Assembly (NCBI RefSeq): GCF_050589605.1
Contig: NZ_JBNGOO010000001.1
Source of the DNA: Granulosicoccus sp947495035
GTDB taxonomy: Bacteria; Pseudomonadota; Gammaproteobacteria; Granulosicoccales; Granulosicoccaceae
Direction: 5' to 3' (one strand)
DNA length: 64,000 bases
The notes beneath the pieces were generated by a model. It saw only the letters and a program-made list of their open reading frames with translations. It had not been told where the DNA came from and searched no databases. Below, piece after piece: positions 18,056-26,543 of this stretch (the stretch's first letter is position 1; the number at the start of each line of letters is the position of its first letter). The translations under genes were made by a program, and so were the position numbers.

Positions 18056-18361
18056 ATGAACAACGACAACGCGGCTGATAGGCCGAATCCAGTGACGCAG
18101 ATGAACGAAGAGGAGGTGGAGGGGCGCCTCAGTGCGCATCGCTACATCCTGTCGCATCTGTTGGCGAAACTGTCCCCAGAGCCCGGGCAGCAGAAAGGCC
18201 TGATCGACTGGCTCGACGAACGCGCCAGTGTCAACGATGGTGAAGAAGATCCGGGGGCTGTCATCGTGCAAGGCTATGCCGAGCAGCAGGCCAGGGCGGA
18301 TGAATTCAGAATCATCGCGGAAGACCTGCGCAGACTGACGACACAGAACGGTCAGAAATAG
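18056..18361 (+). CDS. Hypothetical protein, 101 residues
   Basis: A short acidic, helix-rich protein: QMNEEEVEGRLSAHRYILSHLLAKL, then a Glu/Asp-rich middle (NDGEEDPGAV), then a second helical part with QARADEFRIIAEDLRRL. No known family is recognised. The start at 18056 was preferred because GGAG lies upstream and the residues before it are low-complexity basic. It is followed after 14 bp by the VOC gene, so the two are probably co-transcribed. There is no signal peptide or membrane segment, so it is likely cytosolic. Confidence 0.55.
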   Translation: MNNDNAADRPNPVTQMNEEEVEGRLSAHRYILSHLLAKLSPEPGQQKGLIDWLDERASVNDGEEDPGAVIVQGYAEQQARADEFRIIAEDLRRLTTQNGQK

Positions 18362-18375
18362 AGGGTTGCAAGGCG

Positions 18376-18762
18376 ATGAAGACACGACTCGACCCCATCA
18401 TTGCGGTGCGCGATGTCGGCGTCAGCCGCGACTGGTATCGGTCCGTATTTGCCTGGCAGAGCCGACATGACGGTGATGAATTCGCGGTGATGGCCGACAG
18501 GCAGGGTGAGATTCAACTCTGCCTGCATCGCTGGGGAGCGCATGATCATCCGACGATGATGCAAGCCGACATCAGCCCGGGCAATGGTCTGATTCTGTAC
18601 GTCTGTACCGGAGACCTGCAGGATACTCATGATCGCGTGATCACACTGGGCTTTCCAATGGAAGCGGATCTGGCACAGAATCCGAATTCAGGGCAGCAGG
18701 AGTTCGCACTGCGCGATCCGGATGGGTATTACCTGATTGTGTCAGCGTTTCATGCTTACTGA
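18376..18762 (+). CDS. VOC (glyoxalase/bleomycin-resistance) superfamily protein
   Basis: A 128-residue single-domain VOC protein. It shows the pattern PIIAVRDVGVSRDWYRSVFAW at the N-terminus, a central ILYVCTGDLQDTHDRVITLGF strand-helix and a C-terminal QQEFALRDPDGYYLIVS, where the Glu/Asp residues usually coordinate metal. VOC proteins include glyoxalases, dioxygenases and antibiotic-binding proteins; the exact role is unknown. It shares a short operon with the preceding hypothetical protein and converges on coaA 23 bp away. Confidence 0.8.
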   Translation: MKTRLDPIIAVRDVGVSRDWYRSVFAWQSRHDGDEFAVMADRQGEIQLCLHRWGAHDHPTMMQADISPGNGLILYVCTGDLQDTHDRVITLGFPMEADLAQNPNSGQQEFALRDPDGYYLIVSAFHAY

Positions 18763-18785
18763 GCGAGCTATATATCGCTTGCTGC

Positions 18786-19778
18786 TCAGAGCTTTCGCAG
18801 ATGCACGGCATCAATGGCGTGCGTTGGTCCCTTGTGCAGAATCAGTTTTGCCCGATACTTGGTCGGTTCGATGTTCTCGTGCAGGTTTACCTGGTTGATC
18901 GTGCGCCAGATACGATTGGCGGTCTCGATGGCCTCGTCTTCCCCCAGTTTTGCATAGTCCCTGAAATACGCATCGGGCCGGTTGAATACCGTTGTACGCA
19001 GTTTCAGGAAGCGCTTCACATACCATTGCCGAATGACATCCAGATCGGCATCGATATAGATGGAAAAGTCGAAGTAATCGGAGACGAACACCTGCGGTTC
19101 GCCGGGAGTCAGTTTGCCACTTTGCAGCACATTGAGGCCTTCGACAATCAGTATGTCCGGCTGGTCGACCAGAATGTGTTCATCCTTGACGCGATCGTAG
19201 AGTCGGTGCGAATAGATGGGGGCGCGCAGATTGCCACGGCCGCTCTTGATTGCGGTGAGGAAGTCGAGCAGGGCGGCGCGATCGAAACTCTCCGGGAAGC
19301 CCTTGCGATGCATCAACTGACGCTTTTCGAGCTCGGCAGTGGGGTACAGAAAACCATCGGTGGAGATCAGATCGACCTTGGGATGCTCGGGCCATCGTGC
19401 CAGCAGCGTTTGCAGGACTCGGGCCACCGTACTCTTGCCCACGGCGACCGACCCCGCGATACCGATGATGAACGGAACCTTCTCGGTATTGGTTCCCATG
19501 AATTGCTGCGTACCCTCGTTGAGTGTCTGAATGGAGGCCACGTAGAAACTCAGCAGACGAGACAGGGGCAGATAGACCTGAGCGACTTCATCGAGAGAAA
19601 CTCGCTCGTTCATGCCGCGCAGCTCCGTCAACTCCTCTTCGGTCAGGGGCAACGGCGTATTCTCGCGCAGTCGGGCCCACTCGGTGACCGAGAAACTGCG
19701 ATAAGGCGACAGGCGATCCTTATCCGGGTCGTTATCGGGCATGGGCTCGGCAAGGGCTGGCAATTGAACGGTGGCCAT
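18786..19778 (-). CDS. coaA: Type I pantothenate kinase
   Basis: A 330-residue protein matching bacterial CoaA. It has the N-terminal SPYRSFSVTEWARL, the Walker A motif GIAGSVAVGKSTVARVLQ near residue 110, DLISTDGFLYPTAELEKRQLMHRKGFPESFD, and the C-terminal RIWRTINQVNLHENIEPTKYRAKLIL. It phosphorylates pantothenate with ATP, the first and regulated step of coenzyme A synthesis, in the cytoplasm. Length and motif order are standard. It is a housekeeping gene with no obvious functional link to the LacI gene 73 bp upstream, though co-transcription is possible. Confidence 0.96.
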   Translation of the reverse strand: MATVQLPALAEPMPDNDPDKDRLSPYRSFSVTEWARLRENTPLPLTEEELTELRGMNERVSLDEVAQVYLPLSRLLSFYVASIQTLNEGTQQFMGTNTEKVPFIIGIAGSVAVGKSTVARVLQTLLARWPEHPKVDLISTDGFLYPTAELEKRQLMHRKGFPESFDRAALLDFLTAIKSGRGNLRAPIYSHRLYDRVKDEHILVDQPDILIVEGLNVLQSGKLTPGEPQVFVSDYFDFSIYIDADLDVIRQWYVKRFLKLRTTVFNRPDAYFRDYAKLGEDEAIETANRIWRTINQVNLHENIEPTKYRAKLILHKGPTHAIDAVHLRKL

Positions 19779-19851
19779 TGTCGCTGGAATCGCCAGGTCG
19801 AGTCAATCTGCTGGCAGTGCCGGTAATCCGGGGCGACGTGGTATCAATCGC

Positions 19852-20880
19852 TCAGGTACTTTGCCGTTCGATGATTTCGAAGCCCATGTCACAGTGGCGG
19901 GAAGGGGCAGCTTCGCCGCTTTTCTGTCCATCCAGATCGGCCAGCACCATGCTCGCAGCGCGGGAGCCGATATCGTGTGCTCGCAAGCGCACGGTGGTCA
20001 GTGGCACAGGCAGGTGTTCGGACAGGCTCAGATCGCCAAAACCGGCCAAAGCAACATCGTCCGGCACCGAATAGCCATGAGACAGGCAGGCCATCATGGC
20101 GCCGTGTGCAGGTATCTCTGCCTGAAAGAAGATGGCTTCGGGTTTCGTGCTGCTGCTCATCAGCTGCAATAATGCATCCCTGCCACTGGCAATGGTTGTC
20201 GGATTGGGCACTGACACCACATGCTCGGGGGCAACGCTGGCACCTGCCTCGGTCATGGCGGCCAGAAAGCCGTCTCGCCGGTCAGTCGCCTGATCATTGT
20301 TTTCGAACGCACCGCCCACCATGGCGATTCGGCGGTAACCTCGGGATAACAGATAGCGGGTCATGGCTTCGGATGCCTGGAAGTTGTCATAGCCGACACA
20401 CATGTCGATGGCATCCGGTCTGAGGTTCCAGGTCTCTACCACCGGGCCGTCGAAGCGCAACAACAGTTCCCGGCAGGCATCGGAATGCGTGAAACCGGTA
20501 ACGATGATGGCGTCGGCCTGTCTTGCCATGAAGGTCTTGATGACCTCGAACTCATCATCCACCGAGCGGTTGCTGACACCGAGCAGCATCTGGCGATCGT
20601 GCTGGCGCAATTCTGATGCCGCCCCCTGGGCGAAGTCGGCGAACAGGGAACTGGCCAGAATGGGCACTACCACGCCGACCATGCCGGAGCGCTGCGAGAC
20701 CAGGGAGCGTGCCGTCAGATTGGGCAGGTAGCCGATCTCGTTGATGGTACGCATGACCTTCTCACGCGTCTGTGGCTGCACGAGTTCCGGTTGGCGCAAG
20801 GCTCTGGATACGGTGATCAGGGACAAGCCAGAGGCCTTGGCTACATCTCGGAGTGTGACGTTCCGATGACTGGACTTCAT
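19852..20880 (-). CDS. LacI family transcriptional regulator (first of two paralogues)
   Basis: A 342-residue LacI-type repressor. The N-terminal helix-turn-helix and hinge read TLRDVAKASGLSLITVSRAL and GYLPNLTARSLVSQRSGMVGVVVP, followed by a periplasmic-binding-like sensor domain that should bind a sugar or sugar acid. It is strongly similar to the second LacI protein at 23.1 kb (shared SGLSLITVSRALR, ASSLFADFAQGA), so one is a duplicate of the other. The start at 20880 was chosen by homology to that protein; an upstream start would add non-conserved residues. It probably controls part of the sugar-acid locus; the effector is unknown. Confidence 0.9.
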   Translation of the reverse strand: MKSSHRNVTLRDVAKASGLSLITVSRALRQPELVQPQTREKVMRTINEIGYLPNLTARSLVSQRSGMVGVVVPILASSLFADFAQGAASELRQHDRQMLLGVSNRSVDDEFEVIKTFMARQADAIIVTGFTHSDACRELLLRFDGPVVETWNLRPDAIDMCVGYDNFQASEAMTRYLLSRGYRRIAMVGGAFENNDQATDRRDGFLAAMTEAGASVAPEHVVSVPNPTTIASGRDALLQLMSSSTKPEAIFFQAEIPAHGAMMACLSHGYSVPDDVALAGFGDLSLSEHLPVPLTTVRLRAHDIGSRAASMVLADLDGQKSGEAAPSRHCDMGFEIIERQST

Positions 20881-21074
20881 GTGATGCAGAACACGCGAAC
20901 TTCCTTGGCAGGATCGATAGTGCAAACAGCATATCATGACGACCCTGATGCAGCGATATCAACGACATACGAGTCTCTCGTCACAATTCGCCTCCACCCG
21001 CTGCGGATTGTGGAACCGCGCCGCGCGGGTGGATGGGCGACATCCTGCGGTGCTGGGCGACAAATCCTGCCTCC

Positions 21075-22007
21075 TCAGACCAGGCGGTAAACCCGTCTGG
21101 CTGCGTCCGAAAAGATCTGTCCAAGCTCATTGGCGGAACACTCGGCCAATATCTGCTGCAATTGCGACATCTGCCGGACCAACGAGCAATTGACCGTTTC
21201 GATTGGCAGGTTCGAGCCATACAGGATCCTCTCGGCCCCGATGGTGTCGAGCAAGTGGCGAACGTATGGTTGAACCACCGCCGGTTCCCAGTTCCTGTCC
21301 ACAGTCCACAGTCCGGACAACTTCACATGAACATTGGGCAGGTCGGCGAGCAGGTCGATTCCCGTTTTCCAGGCTTGCGCGTTGCCGGGCTCGTCCGGTT
21401 CCAGTGTGCCAAAATGATCAACGACGATAAGCTGCCCGGGATGTGCCCTGGCCAGTGCGGCCAGTTCGTCGAACTGTTCAGGCACCACAACCACTTCCAG
21501 ACATAGCCCATTGGCTTCCAGTATCGACAGAGAGCGACGAAACCCGGCGTCGGCCATGACGCCCGCTTGCGACGCCACACGCCAGCGCCCCTGCCTGTCC
21601 CAGGCAACGGGCGTTCGGATGCCACGCAGGGCAGGGCACTCCAGGTGGCGTGCAATCAGCTCCGGAGCCGTCGGATCAAGCAGCTCGGCCTCTCCCACGA
21701 TTGCCGATGGCCAGCCGGTCCGGGCTTGCAGTTGCTGCAACCAGCGGGTTTCCTCTGCCGGGTCTTCGGCCCCGCAATTGGCCTGGACATGTACGCTTGC
21801 CGACAGTGCAAGGCCCGAGAATTCGTCGAGATAGTGCACGGGCAGGAAATCGCGGCGCAGGCTCTCCTTGCTGCCAAAGCGACCCGGGCTGGCATCGGGC
21901 GCCAGCCAGTGAAAGGGGAAGCGGTCAAGCTGCAGGAAATGGTGATGCGCATCGACGATGTCGATGCCTTGCAGAAAGCCTGTGCCGGGAAGTTGAGGCT
22001 CAGCCAT
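21075..22007 (-). CDS. Amidohydrolase-family lactonase (L-fuconolactonase-like)
   Basis: A 310-residue amidohydrolase of the COG3618 type. The N-terminal metal motif is VDAHHHFLQLDRFPFHWLAP; later stretches are GIRTPVAWDRQG, LIVVDHFG and VKLSGLW, ending with RILYGSNLPIE and a final helix. Family members hydrolyse sugar lactones such as L-fuconolactone or L-rhamnonolactone. Its start overlaps the stop of the preceding Gfo/Idh/MocA gene (ATGGCTGA), so the two are translationally coupled. Together they would oxidise a sugar to its lactone and open it, feeding the dehydratases across the divergent promoter. Confidence 0.85.
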   Translation of the reverse strand: MAEPQLPGTGFLQGIDIVDAHHHFLQLDRFPFHWLAPDASPGRFGSKESLRRDFLPVHYLDEFSGLALSASVHVQANCGAEDPAEETRWLQQLQARTGWPSAIVGEAELLDPTAPELIARHLECPALRGIRTPVAWDRQGRWRVASQAGVMADAGFRRSLSILEANGLCLEVVVVPEQFDELAALARAHPGQLIVVDHFGTLEPDEPGNAQAWKTGIDLLADLPNVHVKLSGLWTVDRNWEPAVVQPYVRHLLDTIGAERILYGSNLPIETVNCSLVRQMSQLQQILAECSANELGQIFSDAARRVYRLV

Positions 22008-23067
22008 CACTCTGTTCTGTCGTTGTCTTGTCATATCGGGTGATCTGCTGCTCCTCCCCATCCGCCTTGTCGGATTCGATGATGGCATGCAGTGCTTCAA
22101 CGGCGCGAGCGCCCACATGGCCGGGGCTCTCGTTGCGTCCACGCCCCAGGGCGATGTCGACCAATCTGTCGGCGGGCCCCTCGCAGCTGTATTTCCAGGC
22201 GTCTTCAGGCACTTCTGCCACCCGCGTTTCTCCATCAGGCAGCTTCAGTACCAGACGTTGGGTTTCGATATCCAGCAGCACCGAGCCATGCTTGCCATAC
22301 ACTCGAATGTCCACTTCGAATCCATGCCCATGAGGAACACCGCAACTGCCGGAAAAGACGCCTGTCGCACCGTTGTCGAATCGCACGGCGGCGGCATCGT
22401 GCAAGTCGATGGTGGAGGGGGCTCTGAAGTTCATCGAACGCACGGTCGAACAGCGCAGGTCGGTCAACCAGAACAGGATACCCAGCGCATGGGACAGCTG
22501 ACCGTAGGCATATCCGCCGCCCTGGTCGGGAGATTCCCAGGTACTGGGTTCCGGCTGAATGGCGATATGTCGCCAGTTGGCCAGCTCACCACCGGAGAAT
22601 ATGCTGCGGGTGAACGAGGCCATGTGACAGACCACGTGTTCGATCTCGCCAATCTGCGAGATCATCTCGCGCATCTCGTCCAGTCCGGGCTTGTAATTCC
22701 AGCCGTAGGCAACCAGTAGCTCCCGCTCTGAGGCGTTTGCCACCTGAACCAGATCCCAGGCGTCTACGGGCTCCAGGCACATGGGTTTCTCCACCAGTAC
22801 ATGACAGCCTTTTTCCAGAAACGCTCTGGCCTGTTCATGATGCAGGTGGTGTGGCGAGGAAATGACCGCGATGTCGATATCCCGGTCCAGTACTTCCTGC
22901 CAGTTTTCCGTGGCGAAGTCGAAATCGAATTCCTTCTGGATCAGGTTGAGCTCCTTCTGGCCAAGGCGGCAGACCGAATCCAGCTTGACCTCGGGCCGAT
23001 TGGCCAGAACGGGAATATGCATGCGATAGGCGAAGTGCCCTGCGCCGATGATTGCTGCTTTTATCAT
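22000..23067 (-). CDS. Gfo/Idh/MocA family oxidoreductase
   Basis: A 355-residue NAD(P)-dependent dehydrogenase. The Rossmann motif AAIIGAGHFAYRMHIPVL is at the N-terminus, followed by DIAVISSPHHLHHEQARAFLEKGCHVLVEKP, with the EKP Lys typical of the family, and a C-terminal beta-sheet domain. Members oxidise sugars, inositols or sugar-like substrates. It follows the LacI gene by 22 bp and overlaps the lactonase gene, indicating one operon and a probable role as the sugar dehydrogenase of the pathway. The start at 23067 matches the family N-terminus; an upstream ATG adds 21 unlikely residues. Confidence 0.88.
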   Translation of the reverse strand: MIKAAIIGAGHFAYRMHIPVLANRPEVKLDSVCRLGQKELNLIQKEFDFDFATENWQEVLDRDIDIAVISSPHHLHHEQARAFLEKGCHVLVEKPMCLEPVDAWDLVQVANASERELLVAYGWNYKPGLDEMREMISQIGEIEHVVCHMASFTRSIFSGGELANWRHIAIQPEPSTWESPDQGGGYAYGQLSHALGILFWLTDLRCSTVRSMNFRAPSTIDLHDAAAVRFDNGATGVFSGSCGVPHGHGFEVDIRVYGKHGSVLLDIETQRLVLKLPDGETRVAEVPEDAWKYSCEGPADRLVDIALGRGRNESPGHVGARAVEALHAIIESDKADGEEQQITRYDKTTTEQSDG

Positions 23068-23089
23068 TGATTGATGCCTCTTGAGTGGG

Positions 23090-24109
23090 TCAGGTACTTT
23101 CTCTGATTTGAAGGTGATAGCCAACGTCATGGGTGGAGGGCTGGTCGATCTTGCCCTCCAGACGTTCCATGACCAGCTGGGCGGAGCGCTCGCCGATCGC
23201 GCGTCCCTTGATCTGGACCGTGGTCATGGGTACCGGCAGAAGCGCTGACAGGTCGAGATCGCCAAAGCCGGCAATGGCGACATCTTGCGGAACACTGAGC
23301 TTGTTCGACAGGCACCACATCATCGCGCCATGCGCTGGCAGCTCTGCCAGAAAGAAAACGGCCTCGGGCTTTTGCTCGCGTGACAGGAGTGACTGGATCA
23401 GTGTCATGCCGCTGGCGATGGTGGCAGGCTTGTCTGAAGCCAGTATCACGTTCTCATCCGCGTCAAGCCCTGCCTGACGCATGGTGTCGATGAATCCGCG
23501 TGTCCGGTCCTGCGCCTGGTCGTTATCCGAGGAGGCGCCGCCAGCCAGGACGATGTGTCGGTATCCGCGTTCTATCAGATGACGCGTCATGTCCACGGCA
23601 CCGCTGTAATTGTCAAAGCCGACTGCGCTGTCTACCACCTTGTCGCACAGGTTCCAGGCTTCCACCACGGGACCGGGAAAGGTGTCGAGCATCTTGCGGG
23701 TGGCCTCGGTGTGAGAGAAACCGGTCACGATGATGGCGTCAGCCTGGCGCGCAATGAAGGTTCGTACCGCTTCTTCCTCCTTCGCCGGCGACCAGTCGCT
23801 GATGGCCAGCAGCATCTGCAGCCCCTTGGGCTCCAGCACCTGATTGGCTCCCTGGGCGAAGTCGGCGAACAGGGAACTGGCGATGATGGGTACCACGATG
23901 CCGATCATGCCGGAGCGCTGCGACACCAGGGAGCGCGCCGTCAGGTTGGGGATGTAGCCGATGTCTTCAATGGTCTGCTGAATCCTGGCGCGTGTATCTG
24001 CGTGCACGGTATCCGGCTTGCGCAGGGCGCGGGACACGGTGATCAATGACAGTCCGGAAGCCCTGGACACGTCCTTGAGGGTCACTTTCCTCTTGTTGTG
24101 TTGTGTCAT
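23090..24109 (-). CDS. LacI family transcriptional regulator (second paralogue)
   Basis: A 339-residue LacI-type repressor with helix-turn-helix TLKDVSRASGLSLITVSRAL, hinge NLTARSLVSQRSGMIGIVVP and a sugar-binding-type sensor domain. It leads the operon with the Gfo/Idh/MocA and lactonase genes and is divergent from the sugar ABC importer. Two palindromic operator-like sites lie in the 200-bp divergent region, so it most likely represses both directions until a sugar or sugar-acid inducer binds. GGAGAG precedes the chosen ATG at 24109. Confidence 0.92.
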   Translation of the reverse strand: MTQHNKRKVTLKDVSRASGLSLITVSRALRKPDTVHADTRARIQQTIEDIGYIPNLTARSLVSQRSGMIGIVVPIIASSLFADFAQGANQVLEPKGLQMLLAISDWSPAKEEEAVRTFIARQADAIIVTGFSHTEATRKMLDTFPGPVVEAWNLCDKVVDSAVGFDNYSGAVDMTRHLIERGYRHIVLAGGASSDNDQAQDRTRGFIDTMRQAGLDADENVILASDKPATIASGMTLIQSLLSREQKPEAVFFLAELPAHGAMMWCLSNKLSVPQDVAIAGFGDLDLSALLPVPMTTVQIKGRAIGERSAQLVMERLEGKIDQPSTHDVGYHLQIREST

Positions 24110-24197
24110 GTCGCACTCTCTCCAGCATCTTGGCCGTGCAGGTATTCGCGCCGTGCACTTTTGTGCAAGGCGGAATTGAAAAATCTCAATTTGTAAT

Positions 24198-24213
24198 TGA
24201 CATACGAACATCA
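24198..24213. promoter_or_regulatory. LacI-type operator O1
   Basis: The 16-mer TGACATACGAACATCA has near dyad symmetry about its centre and matches the second site at 24241 in the form TGAYATnCGnAyRTCA. It overlaps a TTGACA that could be a -35 hexamer of the importer promoter, so binding would block transcription. Confidence 0.5.
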
Positions 24214-24240
24214 TTTCCGTTAACGTCAGTTTACACGCAA

Positions 24241-24256
24241 TGATATTCGAATGTCA
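24241..24256. promoter_or_regulatory. LacI-type operator O2
   Basis: TGATATTCGAATGTCA is an almost perfect palindrome about TTCGAA and extends to 20 bp with flanking AA/TT pairs. Its centre is 43 bp (about four helical turns) from O1, fitting a looped or cooperative LacI arrangement. It lies 56 bp before the importer start. Confidence 0.55.
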
Positions 24257-24311
24257 TTCGTTGATAGAGATTTCTTGGAAACACCATTTCAGGCCACATG
24301 AGGGGGATAGC

Positions 24312-25628
24312 ATGTCTACATCAATCAACCGTCGCAGGTTTCTGGGCGCCACCGCAGCTGCCGGTGCAGCTGCATTTCTGCCGTTCAGTCGGGGTCACGC
24401 GGCCTCCGGCGAAGTTTCCGTCTGGAAGTTCGGCGGAACGCCTCAGGAAATCGAAACCTGGGCACAACGCAACGATGTCTTCTCGCAGGCCAATCCGGAC
24501 ATCGATCTGAAGTATTCCTATTTCAACGGGCAGATCCGTCGGCAGAAGATCCTGGCCGGATTCCAGACCAACCGCGTGGCGGATGTCGTCATCGCCTTCG
24601 GTCAGGACATCCCGGAATTCGCAGGCTTCGGCATGCTGCAGCCACTTGACGATATCGCTGGCAGCAAGATGGACGGCTGGAAGGAGCGCATCGTTCCCGA
24701 GGTCTATCAGTCCGGTGTTCACGAAGGCAAGCTCTACGCATTGCCTACCTATGTGGACATGGCCAGCTTCCTTGCCATCAACCTCGATGCCATGGAAGAG
24801 GCCGGCTTCGACAGGCCGCCGGAAACCTGGGAAGAGCTGCGTGAGTATGCCAAGGCGATGACCAAGCCCGATCGCCCGGGTATTGCCTTCCCGGCGACGA
24901 CAGCGCCTGTGGATATCAATATCTTCGAGGGCCTGGCCTATGCCAATGGTGGACGCATCTTCGATGAGGAGACCGGCAAGGTCACACTGAACGATCCGGG
25001 CGTGGTTGATGCCCTGCAGTTGTACATGGATCTGATTGCCGATGGCTCGACCCCGGCGGCCACTTCCATGACCGAAACCTTCTTCCGCGATACGGCGCAA
25101 CTGTTCGGACAGGGGCGTACCGCAATGTGGATCGGCTTGTCATGGCTCAACACCCCCTGGGGTGTGAACGATGATGTGCGCTGGACCGGCGTGCCATTCC
25201 CGCGCCCTGAAAAGCCCAGTGGCAGTTATGAACCCGTCAGCGCGATCATGGATGGCACAGCGATGCTGATGATCTCCTCGCGGGCGAAAAATCCGGAAGC
25301 GGCATTGGAGTACGTCGACTTCTGGTCGCAGAACCAGCAGATGGAAATCTGGGGTGGTCAGCCCGAGATTGCACGTATCCCGGCAGGCAAGGCTGCCTGG
25401 GACAACCCCGAGCTGAAGGAAGCCTGGCCGAACTGGGTCAAGTCCTACGATGCAGGCACTCTGTTCAAGGGCGGTGCACCCATGCCGCGCTTCATCGGGG
25501 TATCGGCCATCGAGTCCTCGCTGGGTACCGCAATACAGCAAGCCGTACTTGGCCAGAAGACACCGCAGGAAGCGTTGGACGAAGCCACAGCTGCCGCACA
25601 GACACAAATCGATCTGATCCGCGGCTAA
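24312..25628 (+). CDS. ABC sugar importer, substrate-binding protein (Tat signal)
   Basis: A 438-residue periplasmic binding protein of the SBP_bac_1 type. The N-terminus NRRRFLGATAAAGAAAFLP is a twin-arginine signal, so export is probably folded through Tat. The mature part has PDIDLKYSYFNG, VIAFGQDIPEFAGFGMLQPLDDI, FPATTAPVDINIFEGLAYANGG and AALEYVDFWSQN, typical of oligosaccharide/monosaccharide binders. It captures the sugar for the two permeases encoded next. The ATG at 24312 follows a GAGGGGGA ribosome site. First gene of a tightly packed operon of eight genes. Confidence 0.93.
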   Translation: MSTSINRRRFLGATAAAGAAAFLPFSRGHAASGEVSVWKFGGTPQEIETWAQRNDVFSQANPDIDLKYSYFNGQIRRQKILAGFQTNRVADVVIAFGQDIPEFAGFGMLQPLDDIAGSKMDGWKERIVPEVYQSGVHEGKLYALPTYVDMASFLAINLDAMEEAGFDRPPETWEELREYAKAMTKPDRPGIAFPATTAPVDINIFEGLAYANGGRIFDEETGKVTLNDPGVVDALQLYMDLIADGSTPAATSMTETFFRDTAQLFGQGRTAMWIGLSWLNTPWGVNDDVRWTGVPFPRPEKPSGSYEPVSAIMDGTAMLMISSRAKNPEAALEYVDFWSQNQQMEIWGGQPEIARIPAGKAAWDNPELKEAWPNWVKSYDAGTLFKGGAPMPRFIGVSAIESSLGTAIQQAVLGQKTPQEALDEATAAAQTQIDLIRG

Positions 25629-25658
25629 GTCTTCAACAACCCCTGGGAGGGCCCGACG

Positions 25659-26543
25659 ATGCTGCGAAGCGATCGTTTACTGGCGTATGCCATGATCTTG
25701 CCTGTCGTGATTGCTGTTGTTGCATTCGTCGTCGGGCCTACTTACAACGTGGCCACACTCAGCCTCACTCAAGTGGTGATGGGGCAGGAGCGTGGTTTCG
25801 GTACGCTCGGAAATTTCCGGGCACTGGCCGCTGATCCGGTCTTCGGACTGGTACTGCAGAACACGGCCATCTGGATTCTGGGCGGTACATTCCTGTGCGT
25901 CACCGTCGGTCTTGGTGTCGGAACGTATCTGGCCATTGATTCACGCATGACCGGCTGGTTGCGTGCACTGATCCTGTTGCCATGGGTACTGCCTGATGTG
26001 GTCACGGCCATGGCCTGGAAGTGGATGCTGCATGGGCAGGTCGGCATCATCGGCCAGACACTGGAGTCGAGTGGAATTACCGAGGACACCATTTCCTTTC
26101 TCGGCGACCCGGATCTGGTGATGTGGATGCTGGTCATCGTGCTCATCTGGCGCAAGATGCCTCTGGTGGCCTTGATTCTGTGTGCCGCCATCCGATCGGT
26201 GCCGGATGACCAGCTGGAGGCAGCTCGCATGGATGGGGCCAATGCTGTAGAACGCTTTCGCTTCGTCACCTTGCCCAATATCGCCTTTTCGCTGACGGCT
26301 GTCACCGTGATCTCGATGATCTGGATTACCGCCGAGTTTGCCTTGCCGTGGATCATGACCGGAGGCGGCCCCGCCAATGCCAGCCAGATCATGGCCACCT
26401 ATATCTATCAACAGAGCTTCGAGTTCTTCAACTGGGGTGTTGCCTCAGCCATGTCCGTGGTCAACCTCTTCATGCTGGCGTCCATCGTTGCGCTCTACCT
26501 GTATGTCAATCGCCGCTCCTGGGCGTCGGAGGAGTCGAAATGA
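25659..26543 (+). CDS. ABC sugar importer permease 1 (MalF/UgpA type)
   Basis: A 294-residue permease with six predicted membrane helices and the EAA loop RSVPDDQLEAARMDGANAVERFRFVTLPNI near residue 190 that contacts the ATPase. It forms half of the inner-membrane channel with the next permease. GGGAGGGCC before the ATG acts as ribosome site. Its TGA overlaps the ATG of permease 2 (ATGA), showing translational coupling. Confidence 0.93.
   Translation: MLRSDRLLAYAMILPVVIAVVAFVVGPTYNVATLSLTQVVMGQERGFGTLGNFRALAADPVFGLVLQNTAIWILGGTFLCVTVGLGVGTYLAIDSRMTGWLRALILLPWVLPDVVTAMAWKWMLHGQVGIIGQTLESSGITEDTISFLGDPDLVMWMLVIVLIWRKMPLVALILCAAIRSVPDDQLEAARMDGANAVERFRFVTLPNIAFSLTAVTVISMIWITAEFALPWIMTGGGPANASQIMATYIYQQSFEFFNWGVASAMSVVNLFMLASIVALYLYVNRRSWASEESK

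Noticed and set aside
18766..18784. Short AGCGA/TCGCT hairpin between the VOC gene and coaA
   Set aside because: Only five base pairs with an AT loop and no U-tract; too weak to call a terminator.
18801..19826. Forward-strand frame opposite coaA
   Set aside because: Shadow of an unmistakable pantothenate kinase.
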